Part shown: one piece after another, positions 37,243 through 47,790 of the stretch
Numbering within the stretch: position 1 is the first letter of the stretch
How the letters are laid out: every line of letters starts with the position of its first letter
NCBI RefSeq assembly: GCF_032362555.1
Contig: NC_083522.1
Span: 4,814,001 to 4,878,000, forward strand
Source: Amyelois transitella
Lineage: Eukaryota > Arthropoda > Insecta > Lepidoptera > Pyralidae
DNA length: 64,000 nt
Direction of reading: 5' to 3'
The notes under the pieces: generated by a model
The model's input: the letters and a program-made list of their open reading frames with translations, nothing else
Told to the model about the DNA's origin: nothing
The model's database searches: none
Program-made: the position numbers and the translations under genes

Positions 37243-38675
37243 TCATAACGTTTTGCCAACATACCTTTTAACTCTGACCTTAACACCAGGAAAAATATAT
37301 CGATCTTTAGAACCTGGTACATCTTCAGGCGTCCCTATAGCTTTTATTTTGGGCATTTTTTCTTTTGATGATTTTTTAGACTTGCCGATTAGAGTAGATC
37401 TACAAATTTATAACATGGGAATAAGTGTGATAACAATATACAATTATACATGCACGAAAGTACAAAAAAGACAGAAAATGCAGATTTAAAAGCAGCCTAA
37501 AAACTGATTATTTTAAACAAGATTGCGTATCCCATAAAATATAGAGGGTGTCTGGTAAATCGCGTTATATATTAATTTGAGGACAGTAAATCATGAACAT
37601 GCTTAACATTATAAAATATAAAACCAACAAAATATTAAATGGTAAAAAATCAAGTGCTCAAAGCCTCAAAATGTTTGGACACCATACGCTCGCTACGCGC
37701 ACCCAGCAAGACGGCAGACATCCTGTACATAGTAGAACCCCTGATAGATATTAGGGGAAGAACGAAATTGGCAAATACCGATTAAAGTCGAGAGTAAAAT
37801 GTCGAAAATTAGACTCAAGAGATATATATACATAATAGTTTAGGTAGGATGCAGCTGGAAATAAGCAAAAATTAGAAAAGATGCAGCCCTCTTCTTGTTC
37901 TTCCCTCTTTTTTGTACATCCACGGATAGATAGAATAGATTATCCAATCAACTTTTGCACCTTATCCAACCCTCCGTACCTCGTTAGAAACAGCTTCCAT
38001 GCTATGGGATCGTGAGCCATTACAGAGGCTATCACTTTTCCAGCCTTTTCTTTTTCATCAATTGTACAATGTTTACAGTCTTCTTTTACTGCTTGAATTA
38101 TCACCGCTGTCAAAAATGATATTCAGTGAAATAAACACCATCAAACAGCTGTTCACAAATATATTTCATACTACTTAAATGCTAACAAACACTTTTTTTA
38201 GTTAGAACTTTTAAATAAACACTGTGAGCATAATTCACATAACAACGACAAACTACATTGTGATGTCTTTCAGGAAATATGATATTTACATATACAACAA
38301 CTTCAGCATATAAGTAATCAAATAATAAATATTATGGTAATTTATTATGACAATATTGAAATGCATAGTTTAAACGAGTTAGTTACCTTTTATTTGCCCC
38401 ATATCTTTAGAACAATATCTGTCAACAGACATCAGACATTTCACATCTTCCGGATGGAGCGGCGGTAACGCTTCATTTAAATCAACCTTATTTTTCAAAA
38501 CATCAACCTTTTCTAATTCATTAACAACATCATTGATCACTGTTAAATCTTCGTCACCATAAACGATTTTATATCCCGTACTTTTGACTCCTTCGCTTAA
38601 CTTGGTTATGGTAAATGGCATATCTGCCAATGTACCTATTAAAAGTGAGGAGAGGACGTATATTTTTGACCACAT
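37243..38675 (-). CDS. CSP-g: divergent chemosensory-type secreted protein, probably three exons
   Basis: Exon 1 is 38675-38387. It encodes a signal peptide ending ...LLIGTLA, then a lineage-specific stretch without the YTDKYD motif, then EDVKC and DRYC. Exon 2 starts at 38106 after TTGACAG, reading AVIIQAVKEDCKHC. The intron is phase 1 after a lysine (GQIK), exactly as in CSPs. Cysteine spacing is C-x7-C-x18-C-x2-C, one residue longer than normal in the first loop. Two 3' ends are possible. Reading on gives a stop at 37942-37940 and 151 residues. Splicing at the donor-like AG|GTACGG (exon 2 = 38106-37980, 127 nt) to an acceptor at 37400 gives exon 3 = 37399-37243 and 190 residues. The spliced form is in frame, matches the exon-2 length and intron phase of CSP-f, and is followed by a reverse-strand AATAAA (37120-37125). 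The tail is lysine-rich near its start. The CSP assignment is inferred from gene structure and cysteines. Confidence 0.78.
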
Positions 38676-38939
38676 GATGTTGGTCTCGTGTCACTTTTGG
38701 TTCTGGGCTGCAGTCTTGTCCAATGGCATATAATTGGTGATGCGATAACATGCAATTGTGCGTGGACAAAGTAGTAACAATTGTGTTGATATGTTAGGGT
38801 GACGACATAATAAGGGCTGGCAAAGGTACAGTAATTACAGCAACGTTAAGGTAGTTATTTAAGATCGTCAACAAATGATACAGAATTTTTTAGAACTTAC
38901 ATACATATGTACTTAGGTATGTTTAAATTATAAATAAAT

Positions 38940-39078
38940 CTATATGTATAGTCACGTCTATGTCCCTTGCGGGGTAGACAGAGCCGACAGCGTTGAAAGA
39001 CTGAAAGGCCACGTTCAGCTGTTTCGCTTAATGTTATAAGACAGGGACTAGCCCATCGCCTAAATGAAAAACCTCCAT
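38940..39078 (-). mobile_element. SINE fragment, minus strand
   Basis: GTCACGTCTATGTCCCTTGC, GGTAGACAGAGCCGACAG and AGCCCATCGCCTAAATG match the 3' half of the family. Confidence 0.7.
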
Positions 39079-39929
39079 CCTCCAACCACCAATATATATT
39101 TTTTTAATGAAAACGTATTTAATCCATAAAATGCCTTGAACTAATTTTAAGAGTCGGCCCATATATACAAAGATCATTTGGTTGGTTTATGAAAAGGGCT
39201 CAGATATCTCCTACGCCCACTGTTTTATGTTTGTATTTGATTATTTATTGAAAGTACCTGCTTTAACAAATTTTAATTAGGTACCTACACAATGACAACT
39301 AAATCTTACTTGAGGGTGGATCTGTAGTTCAAAAACACTCAAATACACGTAAATACGTACGTGCAGGGAGGGCGTGAGGGCAAGCAGGATAATGTCTAAG
39401 GTGGTATACCGAAGCTGCCGCAATACCCGTCCATTAAATTTCAATCCAACGTGGGTTACCTCATAGCCTATTCACTCACGCCTCGAAAATCCCTAAGTTT
39501 TAAGTATCGGGGAACAGCTGGGACGAGATTCCATATTTTAGCGAACCGCAAGGTGCGTTGGGTCGATCACAATAACTATGGATGAAATCCTATAAGTACC
39601 TTTATGACAATGTGATGAGTTTGTAGTTTAAAAACACACAAAGACTTTATTATTAGTAGAAAGTCAAGTTTTGGACACCCCTATTTTGTTGTCTTGTTGA
39701 CGATATTCGGAGCGCGTGGAGTTGACAACAACCTTCTGCTACTGCGCATATCAATTATGTCGCTGATTCTGAATGTTGACATTTATCGCTCTCACAAACA
39801 TTTTAGTTCTAGGACATTACGCCAAGTTCAACAAATAATGTATTATGTGTACAAAAAGTATTGATACCACACACTGCAATCTTCTTGTTTTACCTGGCTA
39901 ATGTCATAGTTATACTCCTAACCTCTTAG

Positions 39930-40070
39930 AGGAGCCCCGGATGCGCTCTTTGACCATGGGCCAGGATTTGGTTCATTAGTCAGGTTTTTACACGAAGCTT
40001 CTTTCGTTCCATCTGACTGATTTGCACCTTACCCAGTATAGGCTATGAACCACCAGTATCCTAAATGTGC
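39930..40070 (-). repeat. Dispersed repeat, second SINE-like family
   Basis: TTAGTCAGGTTTTTACACGA and CCATCTGACTGATTTGCACC match the family, reversed. Confidence 0.5.
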
Positions 40071-40194
40071 TGATTTCCTCATAATGATTTCCCTAATCCA
40101 CTGCATTCATATACCTACTTTCTTATAACACCACCTTAAAATTCAACATTGGAGGTCAGGGGCACCAGCAAGTTCATTCATAAACGGTCACATG

Positions 40195-40320
40195 TTCCTG
40201 CTCTCTATGAAGTTACTGTGAGAATTTTGGGAAATCCTCTTTAAGTGCACCTCTGACAATTTTTAAATCGTTAGAGTCAAATGTCAGTCAGCGTCCTCCT
40301 GAAAGATATTTTCTTTCGCC
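40195..40320 (+). repeat. Dispersed repeat, third family
   Basis: GAGAATTTTGGGAAATCCTC, TAAGTGCACCTCTGACAA and CAGTCAGCGTCCTCCTGAAA align with the copy at 32022. Confidence 0.5.
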
Positions 40321-40940
40321 ACTTTACATCCATAAGTGACGTTATATCCTTAGCGTAAGGTCTAGAATAAGTTATTTATGTTATAACAGATTAATGTGCA
40401 ATAAAGGGTATCCTCTCTACATCATCACAATCTCAGCCGCAATCAGTCCACTGCTTAACCTCAAGCTACTTTGGCCTCAAGAACCGTTATTGCCCGGTCA
40501 AAAGGTCCATAATTTTTTTTTAAACCAACAAGGTTCATATTGTCCCTATTTATAAGCAGAACCTGTAATTCAATTGATGTACTTTATGATATGCAATAAA
40601 GATTTTTGAATTGAAAAACTTTACGCTTTTAACATTCAGTTAATTGGTACTATAAATTCTGTACCTAAGCTGTCTATATGACCTTTATTAACTGCCTTGA
40701 GAGTTCAAAATAAACAGAATACTTATTACTTACTAATTTTAACTTCAAGACGTGGTAAGGCGTAGAAAGCTGAATTCTAACATTTATAAACTTAGAGGCA
40801 AAGCGGAGTAAGAGTATTTCTCAAAATTAATTGCGTATGTATTTAAAAATAGTCGTTTTAAATGCTGCTGACATTTTAATAGCGGAGGTGGCAAAAAAAC
40901 TAACACGAAAAGTTCCAACATATATTTAGCTTATTCTAAA

Positions 40941-43749
40941 TCACTTTTTTAACAACTCTTCCATAACTTTAGACGCTATTGACATATCCAATTTCGTCTG
41001 AGAATTCTTTACCAATATACCCAAAAACGCCTTAAACACCTTTGTTTTCCCTTCCTTATACTGTTTAACTAATTTGGGATTTTCTTCAATGACTCGCTCA
41101 CACAATTTGGTTATTTCTGATTCATCTGTTACCATAGACCAGCCTTTTTCTTTTATAATATTTGAAGGTGACAAATCAGAGTCCGAAGCTTCGACTAATT
41201 CTTCTAGAACTTTCCGAGCAATTTCAAGATTAAGGATTTTTTGGAGAAGTAAATCAACCAACTCTTTTAACTGCTGGTGTGTTATCGGGCAGTCTTCCAC
41301 ATCTAATCTCTTCTTGTTAAGAACAGTGAGGAGATCGTTGAGCAAAAAGTTGGCAATTTTCGTTGGGTTTCTTTTTTCTGTGGTTAAATCACGGAAATAG
41401 TCTAAGAGTATAGGTTCATTGACAAGTTGAATGGCTGCTTCAGGTCGAAGCTGGAATTGCTGGATGAGGTTCCTTCGAGAATCTTCTGGGAGCTCGGGGA
41501 TTTTGTCTCGAAGGAGAGGGACACTAATGACGTCACGATAATCCTCTCTTGAGGACAGATTCACCCGTAACGGCGGAAGATTTGGTTCTGGCATATATCT
41601 GAAAATAAAAAGATTTTTTAAATTGTGGCGACATCACTAATGTTTGGCGCGCTCAGCCAAGAGCAGCGAAGGATCTAAATAGCGCAAACAAAGATTTCAT
41701 GAATTTGAGCATAAATACAACCCAACGTCTGAACGTCGTCGGAGCCGCGGTTCCCCAGGCATAACACCTAGCCTGGCGGTAGATCTTCCCTTTGGTGGCG
41801 GTATCGCTCACGCTACAACTACTAATAATTACACGAATGCATATGATAAAGTGAAATTTCATTTCCTTTCACTGATATTGACTTAGTGACATAAAGGTGC
41901 TTTCTCTTCATACGTTATCTTATATAATCTTGTTTAATTAGATAAGATATGAAATTGCGTCGTACCTAAGGAGTAAAAAACAAGATTTAAGGTTTTTTTA
42001 CAACAACAAAGAGTACTGTTTTGTTTACCCCCGCTCTTCCATAAGTACATCTAGCGCACATGTCTCGCTCAACGACAATGACAGACAGCGTCTCACGGGC
42101 AGGTCTGATACACGCGAACCCACTCTTTAACAGCCATCTCTGCTATTCTAATTCATAAATCTAAAGTAGATATATTAGATATATCAATAGTGTCCCACCT
42201 GTAGTCCTGCACCACCTCTTTGTCCCGCATAGCGACAGTGACCCTGTTAGCGGCGTCCCAAGCGCGGGTCTGATTGACCACGCGCCCTCCACTCTCCAGA
42301 ACGCCGCGTTGTCGCTCGATCTCATGCTTAATAGCACCCGCCACGCCGCGAACAGATCCGATGTTTTTTATCTGTAAAAAAAAAACATATTTCATTTTTG
42401 TAAGTTTACAAAAGAGATATCAGGTAGACAGTAGAAGTCATATTGTTAAAAATCGCATCTAACAGAACTTTTTCCAAATGATAAAATTAAAATTTTAACC
42501 TACGCCAAGTCAATTTTATAAAATGTAATAGAAACCTTTTTACGCTTCTATGATGTCGTCAAAATAACTGTGTAATCAAAATCCAAATAAAAGGACATAG
42601 TAAGGTTGACAAATAGTTACCTCTGTGCGAGTGGAGAGCGGAGAGCCGGGGCGACGGAGCGACACGTTCGCGTCGACCCGCAGCGCGCCCTCCTCCATGC
42701 GCCCTGAGCACGCGCCCAGCCGTTGTACGATGAGCACCAACTCTTTGACCAGAGCTGCCGCCTCTTCCCCATCCTGAAATTTTTTTTTTATATATTTAAC
42801 CTTGTATAAAGGTAAAGAGAACAACACTTTCAAATACTGAATAGTTATTTGTAAGTTATCAAGGTAAGTTTTTAAATACAAATAACTTATGTGGTATAGA
42901 AGTTGTAAAAGGTAGAGTTAAATGTTCTGGCTTTTGATGTCATATTGTGGCCATTATTTAAAAACTTTTACAAGTTACAAACAATGGTTGGTTATCAATC
43001 AAGATTGGTAATTAAATTAAAATATTGTTGAAAAACCAGAAGATGAGTAACTAATTACCTCCAAGTCAGGTTCGAACACAAGTTCGATAAGCGGTGCCCC
43101 TGCACGGTTGAGGTCCACTAGACTTCTCTTCAGCTCTGCATCGTGGAGTGATTTCCCACTGTCCTGTTCTAGTTGAATTTGCTTGATCTTCGAACTTTTC
43201 TTGTATGGTTTCTTATGTATTCCAGGGGTGAACACCTGGTGACAAAAATAATAATACAAATTATATAATTAATTAAATAGATTGACTGGGATTTGTGACA
43301 TTGATTTATTCATCAAAAGTAAACAAATTATCAAAATATACCTCAAAATTAATAACGCCATCACTCGCTAAAGGTGCTCTCTGTTGTGTAATCTGATATC
43401 CAGCCGGAAGATCAGCATAAAAGTAATGTTTCCTATCAAAACTCGAAACTTCGTTCACTTTACACGAAAGAGCTAATGCAGTTATAATGCCCAACTCCAC
43501 ACATCTTCTATTTAACACCGGCAAAGTTCCAGGTATAGCCGCATCAAACAAAGCCACAAAGTTATTCACTACACCGCCAAAAGTGTTCTCGGCACCAGAA
43601 AATAACTTGGAATTAGTATTCAACTGTGCATGAACTTCTAATCCAACAACACTCTCCCATTTCTTGTTGGCGACTGTATTAAGATTTCTTTTATATACAA
43701 AATGTTTACATCTATAATTTATTGAACGATATGCTATAATTAATCTCAT
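40941..43749 (-). CDS. gatB: Mitochondrial glutamyl-tRNA(Gln) amidotransferase subunit B, five exons
   Basis: Coding exons on the minus strand are 43749-43342, 43235-43059, 42773-42621, 42371-42199 and 41598-40941. They join in one frame to 522 residues. GatB is the tRNA-binding subunit of GatCAB, which converts Glu-tRNA(Gln) to Gln-tRNA(Gln) in mitochondria. The first ~28 residues are basic with no acidic residue, fitting a transit peptide. Family blocks appear in order: [89 protein letters not shown], and [14 protein letters not shown] across the last splice. The long last exon holds the helical C-terminal GatB/YqeY domain. All introns have GT-AG ends. Exons 3 and 4 are much richer in GC than the rest. 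Intron 4 contains a repeat shared with CSP-a. The gene looks intact and is a single-copy housekeeping gene beside the CSP cluster. Confidence 0.97.
41645..41822 (-). repeat. Unclassified GC-rich repeat in GatB intron 4
   Basis: This is the reverse-strand counterpart of 11273-11430. It includes GGTTCCCCAGGCATAACACC and TTCCCTTTGGTGGCGGTATC. Outside this block the two copies drift apart. Confidence 0.65.
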
Positions 43750-44871
43750 TTTAAGTTTATTTCGAATTTTTCATCACATCTGCCGATCACAACACAATGC
43801 TAGATCAGCTGTTTATCTAACAATTAATTGACAATGACTTTGAATGTGACAAGTGACACTTGTTATTTTTTTCTTCAACACACGCGAACTAGCTATACCG
43901 CTTAAGTTAAAATTTCAGATTTGATTTTATTTTGTGTGTGAGTTTAATTACAAGTATAAATCATTTGTATTTTCTTTTCGTACGCATATGGGTCCTGTAA
44001 CCTGAAATATATTTTATTTATTTCAAAAGTATGTAAGATATATCTTGCTCATTCGATTAGCACTTTAGCCCTTAGAACAACACGGGATTCTGACTCGGAA
44101 GACCCGCAAATTATAGTCATTAATCCATTACAAATAATATGTTACCGAGTAGTTTGCAAACCTATTCATGATATGTATTATTGTATTATTACAAGCAAAA
44201 TTACTAACTACAAGAAAATATACTGGCAGACATATGTGTGTTTTAACTTTATTAATTTTATATATTCGTTAAGAAACCAAACAACAGCCCACGGAGATGT
44301 TTAAAAGTGGATTGAGTAGGACGGACTTTGTACCTAATAGGTAGATTATTATAAGATAGCCGTATGTGTGCGTGCGACACGTAAACTTACAATCAGCAAA
44401 AAATTACCCTAAATACTAACAGATGGCGCTATGTTTCATATTTTTAGTTTACAAACACAAATAGTGCCGAAAAAAAATCGTTAATAATCCAAAAATAAGA
44501 TCTAGGAAACCTGGGCCTAGCAAATATGTTATATTAAGTTAAAAACTAAGTAGGTACTTAATTTGTAGCTCTTTTGTAAAATTAATACAAATTTACAGCT
44601 AGTAGGTAACTATTAATTATTACTTATAACAAGTAGGTACATAATTATTAAAAATCACTTACCTAATTAATTGAAAATTTCTGCTTGTGCGGCTCCAAAT
44701 TCTAGTTCGTTATGGTATATTTTCACGAAAATAATAAATTAACCTTATCTTATTGCATTGATTATAGTGACTAACTTATTATTACCAAACTAAACAAAAA
44801 AAAATTAAAGTAATATCACATTTTTACTTAATTAAATCATTACATCTAAGAAGGTATAAAAATAATAACTT

Positions 44872-45171
44872 TTATACTATCATCCCTGTAACGACTTCGA
44901 AAAGAAATGAGAAAAGGTAAAGTACGATGAAGGCTAGAGTTGCTTCAGCAATGGAATACATTTCTAAATTTCTTTTTTGAGAAAAGAGCAAAATGCTTTC
45001 CAGTTTCGCGGTTGCGCGACGCGTACGTTCTATGGGAGAGTTTCGCGGCGTATGACCAAATGAAAACAAAATATACGTAAAGCCTTGCCAAAGCCAACCT
45101 AACCGAGTGTAAATGAACATCAAATCTAGTATCACCTCAATGAGTATACGACCTCTGTATATTAGTTGCAT
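44872..45171 (-). CDS. Possible small membrane protein, 99 residues, not recognised
   Basis: A single open frame of 99 codons runs from an ATG at 45171 to TAA. The first third (LILIEVILDLMFIYTRLGW-like) and a stretch near the C-terminus (TLAFIVLYLFSFLFEVV) are hydrophobic enough for membrane segments. They flank a basic, polar middle (PRNSPIERTRRATAK). The frame is long for AT-rich intergenic DNA, and no repeat family overlaps it. The ATG context is only fair, and I see no polyadenylation signal nearby. It may be a chance frame or part of a spliced gene. Confidence 0.3.
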   Translation of the reverse strand: MQLIYRGRILIEVILDLMFIYTRLGWLWQGFTYILFSFGHTPRNSPIERTRRATAKLESILLFSQKRNLEMYSIAEATLAFIVLYLFSFLFEVVTGMIV

Positions 45172-46489
45172 ATAATCGAAATCGTTGGAAGGCGCGGTGC
45201 AACATCAGCAAGGTACACACACACCCACTAATATTAATTAGTTGTAGATGAGAATGTACATTTGTGCAGAAACAAATTGACGTCATATCGTAACCTGTTT
45301 TTGAAACAAAAAACACACATAGGGACTTCTGAACTTTACCTTATTTATACCTATAGAGATGCCTAGTGAAGGTTTATTGGCAAAAATCAAGCAAAAGGTA
45401 GGTACATTTTCAAAGGTTAAGAAATATGGTAGGTTTAGTAGACGATTATGGCTCTCCTGTGCCGACTGCCACAATGATGGGGTTAACCTATGTAGGGTAG
45501 TAACAAAAGGGATACCTACACGAACGATGACAAAGCATTTTTTATATCATATTTTTTCTATTCTTTTGGTTATCATCAAATTTAAAGAGAAAACTTAAGT
45601 AAGACATTTGCCTTGTCAACGTTTAAAAATAAACCTGCAAGTTTGACCCTTTCAAAAAGATCCCTAGGTCAGCGGAAAGTAGGTAGGTACAACGAAATTT
45701 ATTTCTGTAGGTGGGTGCGAATTTTATTTCCGGAAAACATGGGCAGGAAGTGAATATGGATTTGCAGATAATATTATCGTGACATTATCAGTTTAACTTC
45801 CGATATGTTTATTTTTAGGTATACTTACTTATATTTAAAATGGATACTTACTTAGTTTCGAACTACTTACTTGGATAAACATATTTATTAAGAACAACAG
45901 GCGATACGCCACTTAAATTTTAACAATTCATTCTGATAGTGAAAAATGTAAAATTTGAAAAATGTATGACAAAGATGGTAAGATTTTTTGTTCCGAATCT
46001 TCACACCTTACTTAAACTTTAAAATAACCATAATGATGTAAATTTAAATCAATCATCCTTGTATATTCATTCCACGTTATTTGTGTCATTTGAATTATTC
46101 CTACCTACCTATATCATATCTAACCTATAATTTAATTCAACGATCACATTGGTAAACTCCGTTAAAGGCAAAGTCCACTGAGGTGACCGTTTGGCATGAA
46201 CACGATCCAATCGAGTGGAAATAATAATTATTCATTCGCAAAAGTTAATATTGACAATTATTATTTGCATATTTTTTAATCACCTACCAATTATTGTTGT
46301 AAGGTAGGTAGGTAAGTTACCTACATGTTTTAAACAGGTATGTTAAATAATCGGTAAGTATATTTTCTAATGTCGCAAACGCATAATAGAAGCATTATGT
46401 CACTAATAGGTACCGTGATACTCACCTATTTGATGCAGCTTTGCTTAAAAAACCGTCAATAATTAGTTTAGTGACTGATATATATACCT

Positions 46490-46796
46490 ACTAGCTGTCC
46501 CGGCAAACGTTGTTTTGCCATTTAAATAATTTTTAAGTAATCAACCCTTAACACTTAGGGGTATGAACAATAGATGTTAGCCGATTCTCAGACCTACTGA
46601 ATATGCATGCAAAATTTGGTTAAAATCGGTTAAGCCGTTTCGGAGGAGTACGGAAACGGGGCTTCAATAGTCTTGTCACTATAACTATCTATGTATAAAG
46701 CAAAATCTTTAAATCTATACGACGGATACCTACAAGAGGAAGATTTATATGTATAAGTGCTACCCATGCGAAGCCAGGGCGGGTCGCTTGTATAAA
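46490..46796. repeat. Composite of two dispersed repeat ends
   Basis: The left part reads CTAGCTGTCCCGGCAAACGT then GTTTTGCC and AAAATCGGTTAAGCCGTTTC, a sequence type frequent in Lepidoptera. The right part (46700-46796) is a reversed copy of the GCCCCGGC family ending GGGCGGGTCGCTT. Confidence 0.6.
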
Positions 46797-46977
46797 ATAA
46801 ACAATGGTCATAAGATCTTTTGTTATTTGATCAATAATTCAGTCACGGCATGAAACATACATTATACTTAAACATGAGCGTGGCATGTCAATGCAAACAT
46901 TTAAAGTAATTTAGTCCGGTTGGAGCTACTTGTTTATTCCGTTTTATGTAGATATGCAAATAATTACGTTTTATTTA

Positions 46978-47150
46978 CCTACATACATACATATTCTAGC
47001 ACGTCTATTTCCCTTATGAGGTAGACAGAGCCAACAGTCTCGAAAAGACCGAAAGGCCAGGTTCAGCAGTATGACATTGAGATTCGAATAAGTACATACT
47101 TAGTGATAGGCTAGCCCATCGCCTAAAAGATGAATCCCAAGTTTATTAGT
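46978..47150 (-). mobile_element. SINE fragment with CATA tail, minus strand
   Basis: Opens with an ACATACATACATA tail, then GGTAGACAGAGCCAACAGTC and AGGCTAGCCCATCGCC; the SINE 5' end is missing. Confidence 0.7.
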
Positions 47151-47267
47151 ATTTATATTATTATCTTAGAACTAACCTAGGTACTTATTTATGTTAAATC
47201 TTTAATTATATTTTATATCTTTAATAATTATAACATGTCTATAACAAAGGACACTGTCTGTTTGACA

Positions 47268-47390
47268 AATCAACGCATAGCCCAAAACGCTGGGTAGGAA
47301 TTTATAGTGAAATTTGGCATGTCAATAGGTTTCATGAGTGCTTAAGAGGTGCACTAAGAGATTATTTTCATATATGCGGGTGGAGCTGCG
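47268..47390 (-). repeat. Dispersed repeat, third family, minus strand
   Basis: GAAATTTGGCATGTCAATAG, AGAGGTGCACTAAGAGATTA and ATATATGCGGGTGGAGC are the reversed counterpart of 32022-32150. Confidence 0.45.
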
Positions 47391-47624
47391 GGCATACTCT
47401 AGTCAGTATCAAAATGTTAATTATATGTATAGCATGGTTTAAAATAGCGAAAAGATTTTAATAGATGGTTTTTGTATTGACGTCAAATCATTGGAAAAAA
47501 GTTGAAATGTGCGTCATAAAAACATCGCTGCGGTGGCAATACTTACTTTTCTGATTTTTGGCTCAAGTTTGTTTGTCCACTTAGCACCTGTAATTTGATG
47601 ATATTTTTATCACTTCCTGCGTCT

Positions 47625-47790
47625 TTCACGACCTCTTTGGCTCAGTGGCAACATTTTTTTCTTTCAAAATAAGGTCGCGCTTTCGACTCCGATCAATCAC
47701 ATCACGATGGAAATCAATCAGATGCTGGGACATGTCTTATTTGCCACCAAAAGTTATTTGTTATCTATATTTTAGGAATAAAAAAAAGAA
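47625..47790 (+). repeat. tRNA-derived SINE-like sequence
   Basis: CTCTTTGGCTCAGTGGCAAC resembles a tRNA A box. GGTCGCGCTTTCGACTCC, 31 bases later, resembles a B box. A tRNA cloverleaf does not form properly, so this is a SINE head or a decayed tRNA copy rather than a tRNA gene. Confidence 0.5.

Larger units (their letters stand above)
38680..40930. other. Intergenic, GatB to CSP-g
   Basis: Contains a SINE fragment and two other repeat copies. No coding frame is supportable. It must hold the CSP-g promoter and the GatB 3' UTR, neither of which is clear. Confidence 0.4.

Noticed and set aside
47640-47720. A tRNA gene suggested by A- and B-box-like sequence
   Set aside because: No acceptor stem or anticodon arm pairs properly; it reads better as a tRNA-derived SINE head.
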